Origin: Bacteroides cutis
GTDB taxonomy: Bacteria; Bacteroidota; Bacteroidia; Bacteroidales; Bacteroidaceae
DNA length: 64,000 nucleotides
NCBI RefSeq assembly: GCF_900241005.1
Contig: NZ_OEST01000001.1
Span: forward strand, 868,001 to 932,000
Direction: 5' to 3'
The notes beneath the pieces are model-generated. The model was not told where the DNA came from. It ran no database searches and worked only from the letters and a program-made list of their open reading frames with translations. The first letter of the stretch is position 1; each line of letters starts with the position of its first letter. Position numbers and translations under genes: made by a program. Shown here piece after piece: positions 43,095 to 52,682 of the stretch.

Positions 43095-43940
43095 TTACGC
43101 TTCCAATGAAATCCGTTGTACCGTCACTTCTTCGTTGAGGAATGTAGAGGCAGATTCTATGAATTTTTCTTCTGCTTCTGTGGTATAGTAGATGCAAGTC
43201 CCACCTTTAGTACATTGGGTGTCTATTTCGGGATGACGGTGGAAATAGTCTTTCAGACTTTCTGCTACTAATTCACCCTGAGTTACGGTAGTGATGTGAA
43301 CTGGCATATACTTCTTTATTTTGGGCAATAGAAGGGGGTAGTGTGTACAACCGAGGATGACGGTGTCTATCTCTTTATCTTTGGCGAGAAGCTCATCGAT
43401 GTATTTACGGATAAAGTAGTCCGTTCCGTCTCCTTGCGCTTCGTTGTTCTCTACGAGTGGTACCCATAGCGGACAGGCTTCCCCGGTTACACGGATATCG
43501 GGAAAGAGTTTGTGTACTTCCAAAGGATAGGACTCTGATTTGATGGTACCTGCCGTGGCAAGCACACCTACGTGGCGGCTGCGGGTGATGCCGTCAATAC
43601 TCTCTACCGTGGGGCGTATAACACCCAGTACACGACGAGCAGGATCCAGATGCGGCAGGTCGTTTATTTGTATACTACGCAGGGCTTTGGCGGATGCCGT
43701 GTTGCAGGCAAGAATGACGAGATGGCAACCCATCTCAAACAGTTTGGTGACCGCTTCCAACGTAAACTCGTAGACAATCTCGAACGAACGTGTTCCGTAA
43801 GGGGTACGGGCGTTGTCTCCCAAATACATATAGTCATATTCGGGCAATGCCTCCCGTATCTTACTCAGGATGGTAAGCCCGCCGTATCCGGAGTCGAATA
43901 CGCCGATGGGGCCGGGGATAGAGGGTAATTCTTGTTTCAT
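43095..43940 (-). CDS. murI: Glutamate racemase
   Basis: A 281-residue enzyme supplying D-glutamate for peptidoglycan. It has IGVFDSGYGGLTILSKIREA near residue 14, the first catalytic cysteine in LVILACNTASAKALR (about 80) and the second in TVILGCTHYPLLLPKIK (about 194). The reading frame extends upstream to a TTG at 43949, but the ATG at 43940 is preferred. A TATCTTTG promoter element lies just upstream. Confidence 0.95.
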   Translation of the reverse strand: MKQELPSIPGPIGVFDSGYGGLTILSKIREALPEYDYMYLGDNARTPYGTRSFEIVYEFTLEAVTKLFEMGCHLVILACNTASAKALRSIQINDLPHLDPARRVLGVIRPTVESIDGITRSRHVGVLATAGTIKSESYPLEVHKLFPDIRVTGEACPLWVPLVENNEAQGDGTDYFIRKYIDELLAKDKEIDTVILGCTHYPLLLPKIKKYMPVHITTVTQGELVAESLKDYFHRHPEIDTQCTKGGTCIYYTTEAEEKFIESASTFLNEEVTVQRISLEA

Positions 43941-43965
43941 ACTTTTCAACCATTAAGTATCCTTG

Positions 43966-43973
43966 CAAAGATA
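43966..43973 (-). promoter_or_regulatory. -7 promoter element (TATCTTTG) for murI
   Basis: Minus-strand TATCTTTG, 26 bp before the ATG at 43940, downstream of the ompH terminator. Confidence 0.6.
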
Positions 43974-43990
43974 GTGTAATTTGGAATAAT

Positions 43991-44036
43991 AAAAATAGAA
44001 AGGCGCAGGCAAATCTGCCTGCGCCTTTCTATTTTT
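43991..44036 (-). terminator. Terminator after the second OmpH gene
   Basis: A 21-bp perfect stem with AGGCGCAGGCA/TGCCTGCGCCT at the core, a 4-nt loop (AATC), and A/T runs on both outer sides. It could act in both directions. Confidence 0.9.
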
Positions 44037-44054
44037 TTATCTATCGGGGACTGA

Positions 44055-44561
44055 TTACTTGATACCCAACTGTGTCTTTACTTTAGCTGTCACGTCTACA
44101 CTTTGTGTACCTACGAAAGGTATCGGAGTACGTGCCAGATCGAAAATATAAATAACACCTTCAGCCTTACCTACAGCTTGAATGGCTTCATCTAATTTCT
44201 TATAAATAGGAGCCATTGCATCTTGCTGCGCTTTTTGCATGCTTTGGTAAGCTTCTTGCTGGAATTGTTCCTGGCGTTGTGCCATATCTTGCAATTCTTT
44301 CTGGCGTCTTTCTGCTATGTTTTTGGGCAGAGAGTCTGCTTCTGCCAGAAATTCCTGGTACTTCTTATTGAATTCTTCTTGAGTGCGTTGCATCTCCTGC
44401 TGATACTTTTGAGACATAGCTTCCAAGTCAGCTTGAGCTTTGGTATATTCAGGCATAGTAACGATAACTTCCTGAGAATTCATGTGGCCAAATTTATTTT
44501 GCGCCATTACTCCCAACGGGAGTACGAACAAAACTACGAATAGTGCGATTTTTTTTAGCAT
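44055..44561 (-). CDS. OmpH/Skp-family periplasmic chaperone (copy 2)
   Basis: A 168-residue exported protein: signal peptide to about residue 20 (VLPLGVMAQ), then the OmpH/Skp layout of a small beta base (KFGHMNSQEVIVTMPEY) and a long Gln/Glu/Lys-rich helical hairpin (about 40-125) forming tentacles that hold unfolded outer-membrane proteins. It follows a paralogue, with its own promoter between them, and lies downstream of bamA, as skp commonly does. Confidence 0.92.
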   Translation of the reverse strand: MLKKIALFVVLFVLPLGVMAQNKFGHMNSQEVIVTMPEYTKAQADLEAMSQKYQQEMQRTQEEFNKKYQEFLAEADSLPKNIAERRQKELQDMAQRQEQFQQEAYQSMQKAQQDAMAPIYKKLDEAIQAVGKAEGVIYIFDLARTPIPFVGTQSVDVTAKVKTQLGIK

Positions 44562-44601
44562 AATGTTTATTATTTATTTGAATGAGTTATTAGTTACGTG
44601 G

Positions 44602-44609
44602 CAAATGTA
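44602..44609 (-). promoter_or_regulatory. -7 promoter element (TACATTTG) before the second OmpH gene
   Basis: Minus-strand TACATTTG, 41 bp upstream of the start at 44561, suggesting expression beyond read-through from bamA. Confidence 0.5.
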
Positions 44610-44614
44610 TGAAA

Positions 44615-45130
44615 TTAATTTGAATATCCTAATTTAGAAAGCACTTCATTGCTGATGTCGATACTTGGAGAAGCAAAAATAATGCTTGTGGCAGATGCAC
44701 GATCTATGACCGCAGCATATCCTTTTTGGGTGGCAATTTCTTTTACTGTTTCGTATATGTCATCTTGAATGGGTTGCATCAAAGCTTCACGTTTCTTGTA
44801 TAATTCACCTTCCGGGCCGAAGTATTTACGCTTCAATTCGGCGGTAGATTTCTCTTTGGCAATGATTTCTTCCTCTTTCTTTGACTTTTGTGCTTCGGAA
44901 AGAGTTTTGGCAGTCGACTGATAATTTTCATACATTGTCTTTGCTTCTTGCACAGACTTTTCTACTTCAGCTTGCCATTGTTTGGTAGCTTGGCTCAATT
45001 GGTTGTTGGCAGTTTGGTAGGCAGGAATGTTTTTCAAGATATATTCCATGTCAATCAGGGCAAACTTCTGCGCATTAGCTGTCATACCTACGGCAAACAA
45101 CAGAAACATAAATAAAATACTCTTTCTCAT
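44615..45130 (-). CDS. OmpH/Skp-family periplasmic chaperone (copy 1)
   Basis: A 171-residue exported protein with signal peptide (VGMTANAQ) and the start KFALIDMEYILKNIPAYQTA typical of OmpH. The central helices (about 45-130) are rich in Lys/Glu/Gln. It is 24 bp after bamA and shares overall architecture but modest identity with the copy downstream. Two chaperones may serve different outer-membrane clients. Confidence 0.92.
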   Translation of the reverse strand: MRKSILFMFLLFAVGMTANAQKFALIDMEYILKNIPAYQTANNQLSQATKQWQAEVEKSVQEAKTMYENYQSTAKTLSEAQKSKKEEEIIAKEKSTAELKRKYFGPEGELYKKREALMQPIQDDIYETVKEIATQKGYAAVIDRASATSIIFASPSIDISNEVLSKLGYSN

Positions 45131-45154
45131 AACGTCTGGTTTTAGTTAAACAAA

Positions 45155-47794
45155 TTAGAATTCTTGTCCTAAGATGAAGTGGAACTGGCTTCCACCATAT
45201 TGCTTAGAACCAAATACTTTGTCGAAACCGTAAGCCCAGTCAATACCCATCATACCGATCATAGGGAGGAAGATACGGACACCGACACCGGCAGAACGTT
45301 TCAAGTCGAATGGGTTGAACTTGTTTACATCTTGCCAAGCGTTACCGGCTTCAACAAAACCTAACGCATAAATACTGGTACTTGTTTCCAGCATAAGCGG
45401 ATATCTTAATTCTAATCCGAGACGGGTATAAGCATAGCCTTCATATCCGTACGGGGTCAAAGAGCTGTTTTCATAACCACGAAGAGCAACACTTTCTGTT
45501 GCGTAGCTGGAATAACCGGTCATACCGTCACCACCTACGTCGAAGGTCTCGAACGGAGACTTCTTATATTTGTTGTAGTGTCCCAGCAAACCGAATTCTA
45601 CACGTCCCATTATTACTGGAGTACGTTTGGTAGACACCGGATCCATCAACGGGATATATACTTTGGATTTGAATTTCCACTTGTGATATTCAATCCATTT
45701 GTGCATCTTGTTCATATCGTCCTGGTTACTGGTACTGTACTTGCTGTAGTCTGTACCGTCAAACAATGAGTAAGGAGGTGTCAACTGTACAGAAAGTGAG
45801 AATTCGGAACCGGAAGTCGGGTAGATCGGGTTACCGATAGAGCTACGGGATAAGGTTAAATTCAGACTCAGGTTATTGCATTTACCGTTGGTTACAGGGA
45901 AGTATTGCCAATCGCTTAGGATGTAACGTTGATAAGACAATTCGGCAGTGAATTGGAAGTAATCATCCGGCCACTTCAAACGCTTACCGAACATTACAGC
46001 CAATCCCCACATCTGGATAGACTTATCGGGGTCGTAATAGTTTTCATAGCTGTTGTAGTTGCCATAATTGTACATTCCGTAACCATACATGCCGCTATAA
46101 TAACTATTATAGTAGTTGTTCATATAGGCGGAATTGTAATAACGACTACTGATATCTGTCTGGCGTGAATAGAACGCCGATACGGAGAAGGCATTCGGAC
46201 GCTTGCCGCCAAACCACGGATCATAGAATGAAACGCTGTACGACTGATAGTATTTGGCGTTGGTCTGCCCGCTAATAGTCAATGTCTGACCATCGCCTTG
46301 CGGTAGGATACCACGGTAGTTCTCACCGGGGTGCAATAGGTTGGCTACAGAGAAGTTGGTAAACTTCAAACTCAATTTACCAATAATACCTGTCTGTCCC
46401 CAACCGGCAGAGAATTCCACCTGGTCATTGGCCTTGGATACAAGATCGTAGCCTATATCAACTGTACCATCTTCCGGTTTCGGCTGGATGTCCGGTTTGA
46501 TTTGTTCAGGGTCGAAGTGTCCCATTTGCTGTATTTCACGCATAGAACGCATCAAGTCTTCACGGCTGAACAGCTGTCCAGGACGAGTACGGAGTTCACG
46601 ACGAACCACATTTTCATATAAACGGTCGTTACCATTGATGCTGATTTTGTTGATGGTGGCCTGGCGACCTTCGTAGATACGCATTTCCAAGTCGATGGAG
46701 TCACCCACGATATTTACTTCTACCGGTTCGAGTGAGTAGAACAGATAACCGTTGTTGTAATAAAGGTTACCGATAGCATCTTCATCTGTAGAAGTACGTT
46801 CTTCCAATAATTTCTGGTTGTAAACGTCCCCTTTCTTCATGCGTAGCAGGAAGTTCAACTGTTCGGAAGGATAGAGAGTGTTACCTACCCACGTTACGTT
46901 ACGGAGGTAATATTTCTGTCCTTCATCAATTTTCATGTAGATATCTATCGTGCGGTCATCGTAAGACTTGATACTGTCTTCCACAATCAAAGCATCACGA
47001 TAACCCAATTCGTTATATTTGTCAATAATCAGTTGCTTGTCGGCATCATAGTTTTCCTCTACGAATTTCTTGGTACGGAATAAATTGAGTAACTTACCCT
47101 TTTCGTTCGTCTTCTTCATTACACGTTTCAGCTTCTTGGTAGTGATGGCTTCGTTACCTTCAATCGTAATTTTATGTACTTTTACTTTCTCCTTTTTGTC
47201 GATATCAATGTCTACAAGAACCTGATTATCGTTGTTGGGATCATCTTTCTGGGTAATGATAATGTCTGCGTTCTTGAAACCTTTATCGTCGAAATAACGT
47301 TTGATTAAGGTTTTGGCACGGTCAATCAAGTTAGGGGTGATTTGGTTACCTTTTATCAAACCTACTCTGGCTTCCAAATCTTCACGTTCGGACTTTTTCA
47401 CACCGTGATAACGGATGTCGGAAACGCGAGGACGCATAGTCAGATGAATAGTCAACCAGATTTTATCTCCTTCAATCTTGTCAGCCGTGATTTGAACGTC
47501 AGAGAACAAACCATGACGCCAATAACGTTTACAAGCCTGAGTAATTTCATCACCCGGTACTGTGATAGTCTGTCCTTTGGACAGTCCGGATAGTCCGATA
47601 ATCACATAATCTTCATAGTTCTTGGCTCCGTCGACCTTTATATCTGCGATTTCATACTTCTTAGGCGTTCCTGAATAGAGAATAACCGGTTTTTCGGATT
47701 CATCAGTATTGCTTGTGTTTTGTGCCATGCTGGGCAGTGCACAGCAGAAGAGGCAGATAAATGTTACGAGTATGGAGAAAATACGATAATGCAT
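45155..47794 (-). CDS. bamA: BamA outer-membrane protein assembly factor
   Basis: An 879-residue Omp85-family protein: signal peptide (to about residue 24), five POTRA domains (about 45-420), and a C-terminal 16-stranded barrel with the conserved VALRGYENSSL loop near 785. It inserts beta-barrel proteins in the outer membrane. An extracellular-loop segment near residues 548-580 is exceptionally rich in Tyr, Asn and Gly. It lies between uppS and the two ompH genes, the common Bacteroidota order uppS-bamA-ompH-ompH. Confidence 0.96.
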   Translation of the reverse strand: MHYRIFSILVTFICLFCCALPSMAQNTSNTDESEKPVILYSGTPKKYEIADIKVDGAKNYEDYVIIGLSGLSKGQTITVPGDEITQACKRYWRHGLFSDVQITADKIEGDKIWLTIHLTMRPRVSDIRYHGVKKSEREDLEARVGLIKGNQITPNLIDRAKTLIKRYFDDKGFKNADIIITQKDDPNNDNQVLVDIDIDKKEKVKVHKITIEGNEAITTKKLKRVMKKTNEKGKLLNLFRTKKFVEENYDADKQLIIDKYNELGYRDALIVEDSIKSYDDRTIDIYMKIDEGQKYYLRNVTWVGNTLYPSEQLNFLLRMKKGDVYNQKLLEERTSTDEDAIGNLYYNNGYLFYSLEPVEVNIVGDSIDLEMRIYEGRQATINKISINGNDRLYENVVRRELRTRPGQLFSREDLMRSMREIQQMGHFDPEQIKPDIQPKPEDGTVDIGYDLVSKANDQVEFSAGWGQTGIIGKLSLKFTNFSVANLLHPGENYRGILPQGDGQTLTISGQTNAKYYQSYSVSFYDPWFGGKRPNAFSVSAFYSRQTDISSRYYNSAYMNNYYNSYYSGMYGYGMYNYGNYNSYENYYDPDKSIQMWGLAVMFGKRLKWPDDYFQFTAELSYQRYILSDWQYFPVTNGKCNNLSLNLTLSRSSIGNPIYPTSGSEFSLSVQLTPPYSLFDGTDYSKYSTSNQDDMNKMHKWIEYHKWKFKSKVYIPLMDPVSTKRTPVIMGRVEFGLLGHYNKYKKSPFETFDVGGDGMTGYSSYATESVALRGYENSSLTPYGYEGYAYTRLGLELRYPLMLETSTSIYALGFVEAGNAWQDVNKFNPFDLKRSAGVGVRIFLPMIGMMGIDWAYGFDKVFGSKQYGGSQFHFILGQEF

Positions 47795-47822
47795 TTATGT
47801 TTATGATTAATATGTTTAGAAT

Positions 47823-48557
47823 TTAACTGATTTGTTCACTGGTTTTGCCGAATCTACGCTCACGTTTCTGATAATCACAAATGGCTTTCCGGAGTTCTTC
47901 TTCGTGGAAGTCCGGCCAATAGGTGTCGCAGAAATATAGCTCTGAATAGGCACATTGCCAAAGCAGATAATTACTTAGGCGAATTTCCCCGCCGGTACGG
48001 ATCAATAAGTCCGGGTCGGGCATGAAATTTGTAGTAAGATGTTGTGAAACCAGTTTGCTGTCAATCTGTTCCGGTTTCAGCTCTCCTTTCTGCACCAATG
48101 TTGCAATTTGCCGTACTGCTTCTGTTATTTCCCAACGAGAGGAGTAACTAAGTGCCAGTATCAGACACATCCCCGTGTTTACGGATGTATGCTCTATGCA
48201 AGTTTGTAACCTTTTTTGTACATTGGCCGGCAATTTGTCTATGTCGCCGATTATCCGGAAACTGATATTGTTCTTCATAAACGTTTCTTCTTCAATGGAA
48301 TCGAAAAGAAGCGCCATCAATGCTGCTACTTCTTCGGATGGGCGATTCCAATTCTCGGTAGAGAACGTATATAAAGTCAGATATTTAATTCCCAATTTGG
48401 CTGCTTCTTCAGCAATGATATGCACAGTTTCAGCACCGGCTTGATGTCCATAGCTGCGTTCGTGTCCACGTTGCTTTGCCCATCGTCCGTTGCCATCCAT
48501 GATAATCGCCACATGTTGGGGAATCCGGCTTAAATCGATTTGTTCTGTATCTAACAT
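47823..48557 (-). CDS. uppS: Undecaprenyl diphosphate synthase
   Basis: A 244-residue cis-prenyltransferase with [14 protein letters not shown] (catalytic Asp about 21), the [16 protein letters not shown] motif near 71, and [20 protein letters not shown] near 191. It produces C55-PP, the carrier lipid for peptidoglycan and O-glycans. It begins 76 bp after the DUF6242 gene and is followed by bamA after 28 bp. Confidence 0.97.
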   Translation of the reverse strand: MLDTEQIDLSRIPQHVAIIMDGNGRWAKQRGHERSYGHQAGAETVHIIAEEAAKLGIKYLTLYTFSTENWNRPSEEVAALMALLFDSIEEETFMKNNISFRIIGDIDKLPANVQKRLQTCIEHTSVNTGMCLILALSYSSRWEITEAVRQIATLVQKGELKPEQIDSKLVSQHLTTNFMPDPDLLIRTGGEIRLSNYLLWQCAYSELYFCDTYWPDFHEEELRKAICDYQKRERRFGKTSEQIS

Positions 48558-48633
48558 CTTTTTATACTTACACTTCTGTATGAGTGTTATTTGTTACTTC
48601 CACATTATTATATATATGAAGTAATAAAATAAT

Positions 48634-49989
48634 TTATTGTATATCGAAGCCTAATCTATTGAGACGGCCACGCCAAACAGCATTCGCCTTTAAATCACCG
48701 CCAAATATTACCCAAATATAATTTTGGTTGTCTATAGTTATAGAATAGGGGGACGTTATCTTTTCGAAATCTTCCGGTAATAAAAATTTCTTTTCTGTCT
48801 TATACCAGGCGATACCGGTAATAGAAGAATAAATAGCATCAAGCTTATTAACTTCTTTACTACCAAAAATATAGAACTTACCGCCATAATACATACCTGC
48901 AGGATTAGGCATTACCGGACAATAGGCATCGTAAGATGTTGATGACATGTCTGCCCAACCATCCCCTTCCATATGGAACCATGGAATCGTTAACTTGGCA
49001 CTTGCGCTTGGGGTTCCTACTACCATGACTTGCGGCATGCTATTGGATGTACTAAATTGTGCGGCGTATATATTCTTTCTTGGGAAATCTTGAGGTACCT
49101 CAGTCAATATAATCTCGTCTTTATCATTTCTGTTCCAGGTCTCACCGTCGTTGCTGGTACAGAAATATCCCTCCGACGTTATACCGGTGAGTGTGCCCGT
49201 AAGACTGGCGATTAATGCTTCGATATTATTTCCTAAAGCTGTTACTTCTGCCCATGTTTCTCCGTCGATAGACTGATATACTTTCTTGCCTTCAGTAACT
49301 ATATAAAGAATTTGACTGACCTCATTTGTCAGGCTGTTTACCTTTTTCTTGAAATTAACCACAGACTCCGGATCGGCATCCGATGGATAATCGATAAGGT
49401 TTACGGGTTGCCATCCGTATCTGCCTGCTTCGGTGGAGGTTTTATATGCTTGGTTAGTGTTAGTATATACCCATAAGTCATTATTCAGGATAACGGCTCT
49501 TTGTTTACCCGTAATCTTGTTTTCAGAATATACCTCCATTTCTTTCCATACCAATGAATCAGGGTCTTGATTATGTCGGTTGATTTGAACTGTATATTCA
49601 CGGTATGTACCGTCCGGTGCATGTACCTTGAACTTCATTCCTTCTTGTTTGTTTACGATAGGAGCGAAGTCTACAGAGTCTTTTGTATAATCAAAGATAG
49701 TATCGTTGATACCGGCTGTGACCCATCCGCTGACGGTAAACGTATCAATCAGTATGTGATTGATGATAGTGTCAGCTCCTATGGGTAAAGAATCGCGGTT
49801 ATAAATCACTCTTCTAAGCTGATCTATCGTGAATGTGTAATGTTTGCCATATATGGTGTCAAGACCAAAAGCATGTACGGTTGCATCAGAGCTTAATTCG
49901 TATGAAGAATCGTCAGAGTCAAGGCATGAGCTTATTGCAAGCGATACAAACAGGAAACTTACGATTACAGATAAAAACTTTATTCTCAT
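48634..49989 (-). CDS. DUF6242-like beta-propeller lipoprotein
   Basis: A 451-residue lipoprotein (Cys22, then LDSDDSS, an acidic stretch compatible with surface display). The N-terminal 150 residues are beta-rich, with several DTI repeats and a TYREYTVQIN segment. Residues about 160-451 contain repeated WxxG and SxDGExW motifs (SIDGETWAEVT, TSNDGETWNR), as in beta-propeller/sialidase-like folds. It matches the Bacteroides DUF6242 type; function unknown. It has its own promoter and precedes uppS-bamA. Confidence 0.75.
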   Translation of the reverse strand: MRIKFLSVIVSFLFVSLAISSCLDSDDSSYELSSDATVHAFGLDTIYGKHYTFTIDQLRRVIYNRDSLPIGADTIINHILIDTFTVSGWVTAGINDTIFDYTKDSVDFAPIVNKQEGMKFKVHAPDGTYREYTVQINRHNQDPDSLVWKEMEVYSENKITGKQRAVILNNDLWVYTNTNQAYKTSTEAGRYGWQPVNLIDYPSDADPESVVNFKKKVNSLTNEVSQILYIVTEGKKVYQSIDGETWAEVTALGNNIEALIASLTGTLTGITSEGYFCTSNDGETWNRNDKDEIILTEVPQDFPRKNIYAAQFSTSNSMPQVMVVGTPSASAKLTIPWFHMEGDGWADMSSTSYDAYCPVMPNPAGMYYGGKFYIFGSKEVNKLDAIYSSITGIAWYKTEKKFLLPEDFEKITSPYSITIDNQNYIWVIFGGDLKANAVWRGRLNRLGFDIQ

Positions 49990-50017
49990 TTGAAAGTTAG
50001 TGTTTATTTACAAGTTG

Positions 50018-50025
50018 CAAAAATA
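50018..50025 (-). promoter_or_regulatory. -7 promoter element (TATTTTTG) for the DUF6242 gene
   Basis: Minus-strand TATTTTTG, 29 bp before the ATG. Confidence 0.55.
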
Positions 50026-50114
50026 GGAACATTTTTTTCTATAAACAGCTTTAAGAGGAAGTTTTATATAAAATTATAGATAATATGCCCGTTTTTCTCG
50101 ATTAAAAGGCTGTG

Positions 50115-50137
50115 AAATTAGGCTGTTAGCCTAATTT
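50115..50137 (-). terminator. Hairpin overlapping the ribD stop
   Basis: AAATTAGGCT and AGCCTAATTT form a perfect 10-bp stem with a 3-nt loop that covers the ribD stop codon. The trailing T-run is weak, so it may be a 3'-end stabiliser rather than a strong terminator. Confidence 0.45.
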
Positions 50138-51175
50138 TGCAGTTGTGTAATGTCGAAAAGCCCGGTCGAAAGATAACTCGGTGTCATAAGGTATTTTATT
50201 GTTCATTTCAGGTGATTTAACACCGGAATGTAATGTTTGAGGACATTTCTCAATGAAAATCTCATCCCATAAGTCGGCATCGATAAATGATTGTAACAAT
50301 GTGCTGCCACCTTCCACGAGAAGGGATTGCAGACCACGTTCATAAAGGACTACCATAATTTGGGGCAGTATGTCTTGCCGGTAGTTTATCGGGATAAAAT
50401 CCAGATTGGGGTACGATGCATGTGCTTTTTCTGTGAATACAAGCGTAGGTACGTTACCATCGAATAAATGAAGTTCAGGAGATAGCGATTGGTTCCTGTC
50501 TAAAACAATACGTACTGGATTGTGTCCGTACCATTGGCGTACAGTCAGGGTGGGATTATCCAGCTGTGCGGTATTTGTACCTATCATGATGGCACTGTGT
50601 TCTGCCCTTCTTTTGTGTACCAGCATGGATGTCAGAGGGCTGGACAGTACGACAGGATTGCCGTCTTTTCTGTAAATATCTATATATCCATCTACCGATT
50701 CAGCCCATTTTAAAGTGATATAGGGGCGGTGTAGGGTATGAAAGGTAATGAACCGGCGGATGAGGTTCTGGCATTCTGGTTCCAGTACACCAATTATAAC
50801 CTCGCGGCCTGCATTTCTTAATTTTTGAATACCTCGTCCTGCAACTTTGGAAAAAGGATCCTGGCAACCGATGACGATACGTGGTATCTGCTTTGCTATG
50901 ATAAGATCGGCGCAGGGGGGTGTTTTGCCATGATGGGAACAAGGTTCCAGACTGACATAAATTGTAGAACGTTTTAATAAAGACGCATCTTTTACGGAAC
51001 GGATGGCATTTACTTCTGCATGTGCTTCACCGCAACGTATGTGATATCCCTCGCCGATAATTTTTCCGTCACATACAATAACTGCACCTACCATAGGGTT
51101 AGGAGCCGCGTTACATAGTCCGTTTTGTGCTAATTGGATGCAGCGTTGCATGTATTTTTCTTCTTCACTCTTCAT
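50126..51175 (-). CDS. ribD: Bifunctional riboflavin deaminase/reductase
   Basis: A 349-residue two-domain enzyme. The N-terminal cytidine-deaminase-like domain has GEAHAEVNAIRS (about 47) and the Zn-binding EPCSHHGKTPPCADLI (about 77). The C-terminal reductase domain has LKWAESVDGYIDI (about 155), VHKRRAEHSAIMIGTNTAQL (about 186) and LLVEGGSTLLQSFI (about 287). It performs the second and third steps of riboflavin synthesis. It is divergent from prmC and has no other rib genes nearby. Confidence 0.95.
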   Translation of the reverse strand: MKSEEEKYMQRCIQLAQNGLCNAAPNPMVGAVIVCDGKIIGEGYHIRCGEAHAEVNAIRSVKDASLLKRSTIYVSLEPCSHHGKTPPCADLIIAKQIPRIVIGCQDPFSKVAGRGIQKLRNAGREVIIGVLEPECQNLIRRFITFHTLHRPYITLKWAESVDGYIDIYRKDGNPVVLSSPLTSMLVHKRRAEHSAIMIGTNTAQLDNPTLTVRQWYGHNPVRIVLDRNQSLSPELHLFDGNVPTLVFTEKAHASYPNLDFIPINYRQDILPQIMVVLYERGLQSLLVEGGSTLLQSFIDADLWDEIFIEKCPQTLHSGVKSPEMNNKIPYDTELSFDRAFRHYTTAKLG

Positions 51176-51261
51176 AATATTTTGTTCTTTTAGTTGTTTC
51201 TTTTTTAATAAGGTTCGTTTATATCCTTATTTGACTTGTAGCGTATTCCGATACTTTTTGT

Positions 51262-51269
51262 TAATTTTG
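51262..51269 (+). promoter_or_regulatory. -7 promoter element (TAATTTTG) for prmC
   Basis: TAATTTTG matches TAnnTTTG 21 bp before the ATG at 51291, arguing against longer upstream in-frame starts. Confidence 0.6.
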
Positions 51270-51290
51270 CAGTTCGAAAAAAATATTCCG

Positions 51291-52127
51291 ATGAATACAG
51301 CTATCTGTGATATCCGCTATGACTTGGAGCAGTACTACTCTACAACAGAGGCTGCTTGTCTTGCACGCATTGTCTGTTGTGAGTTGCTGGGGCAGAGCAC
51401 GGTGGATTATTATCTGGGCAAAGATATTATTTTATCTTCAAAACAAGCTGATGAACTAGAGGGCATTATGCAAAGATTGCGTAATTTTGAGCCGATACAA
51501 TATGTACAAGGCATTGCACATTTTTTGGGACGTGAGTTCAAGGTGGCTCCTGGAGTGTTGATACCTCGTCCGGAAACGGAAGAGTTGGTGGAATTAATGC
51601 TGAAAGAAATTCAAGCGGATGTTCGTATCTTGGATATCGGGACAGGAAGCGGCTGTATCGCGGTTTCTTTGTCGAAGGAATTGCCCAAGGCTAAAGTCAC
51701 AGCCTGGGACATATCGGAAAAGGCGCTCGATGTGGCGCGTGAAAATAATGTCGCTTTAAAGAGTAATGTACGGTTTGTTTTGCATGATGTACTTGGTTGT
51801 CAGCCTTTGCCGGAGGAATGTTATGATGTGATAGTCAGTAACCCTCCTTATGTGTTGGAGCGGGAGAAATGTGAAATGGAACGAAATGTGTTAGATTGGG
51901 AACCTTCTTTGGCATTATTTGTTCCTGATAATGACCCTCTTCTTTTTTATCGCCGTATTGCGGAATTGGGTAGGACGTTGCTTGTTCCCGGTGGTAAACT
52001 TTATTTTGAAATTAACCGTGCTTTCGGAGAAGAAACCGCCTCGATGTTGCGTGAGCAGGGATACAGTAATCTCCGGATATTAAAAGATATTTCCGGGAAC
52101 GACCGGATTGTAATTGCAGAACGATGA
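51291..52127 (+). CDS. prmC: Release factor glutamine methyltransferase
   Basis: A 278-residue SAM-dependent methyltransferase that modifies the GGQ glutamine of release factors. It has an N-terminal helical domain with YVQGIAHFLGREFKVAPGVL near 76 and RPETEELVE near 99. The Rossmann motif ILDIGTGSGCIAVSLSKELP is near 119, and the active-site NPPYV near 185. The ATG at 51291 fits the promoter element. Its last four bases overlap the recX start. Confidence 0.94.
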   Translation: MNTAICDIRYDLEQYYSTTEAACLARIVCCELLGQSTVDYYLGKDIILSSKQADELEGIMQRLRNFEPIQYVQGIAHFLGREFKVAPGVLIPRPETEELVELMLKEIQADVRILDIGTGSGCIAVSLSKELPKAKVTAWDISEKALDVARENNVALKSNVRFVLHDVLGCQPLPEECYDVIVSNPPYVLEREKCEMERNVLDWEPSLALFVPDNDPLLFYRRIAELGRTLLVPGGKLYFEINRAFGEETASMLREQGYSNLRILKDISGNDRIVIAER

Positions 52128-52603
52128 CAGAAATTACCGAATCAGATGCTTTAAGTCGTGTGGCGGCATATTGTTCCACTGCGGAACATTGCCGGGCGGA
52201 AGTGACAGAGAAATTACAGCGTTGGGGAATTCCATATGATGCTATCAATCGTATCCTTAATCATTTGGAACAAGAAAAATATATTGATGAAGAACGTTTT
52301 TGCCGTGCTTTTATCAGTGATAAATACCGTTTTGCCAAGTGGGGGAAGGTGAAAATTGGTCAGGCTCTTCAATTGAAAAAAATACCCCAGAGCACTTATA
52401 TGCAGTTTCTTAATGAGATAGAAGGTGAGGAATACCTTTCTATTTTGCGTGGTTTGTTGATGACCAAACGGAAAAGTGTCCATGCGGAAAATGAATATGA
52501 ATTGAATGGAAAATTAATACGCTTTGCGCTCAGCAGAGGATTTGAAATGAAAGATATTCGTCATTGTCTTGAGCTTTCTGACGAAAATGATTACCCTGAA
52601 TAA
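52124..52603 (+). CDS. recX: RecX-family regulator of RecA
   Basis: A 159-residue all-helical protein with repeated three-helix units. The YCSTAEHCRAEVTEKLQRWG segment (about 15-34) and EKYIDEERFCRAFISDKYRF (about 50-69) match RecX. It binds RecA filaments and limits recombination. It overlaps prmC by 4 bp, so expression is coupled, although recA itself is not nearby. Confidence 0.88.
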   Translation: MTEITESDALSRVAAYCSTAEHCRAEVTEKLQRWGIPYDAINRILNHLEQEKYIDEERFCRAFISDKYRFAKWGKVKIGQALQLKKIPQSTYMQFLNEIEGEEYLSILRGLLMTKRKSVHAENEYELNGKLIRFALSRGFEMKDIRHCLELSDENDYPE

Positions 52604-52643
52604 AAATTATTCGCTTTCTTTTTTTATTCTCATTCCGTTTCTG

Positions 52644-52651
52644 TATTTTTG
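52644..52651 (+). promoter_or_regulatory. -7 promoter element (TATTTTTG) for pyrE
   Basis: TATTTTTG matches TAnnTTTG 31 bp before the pyrE ATG at 52683. Confidence 0.5.
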
Positions 52652-52682
52652 TGCCATATTTATCATAATAGTTAGTTTTGCT

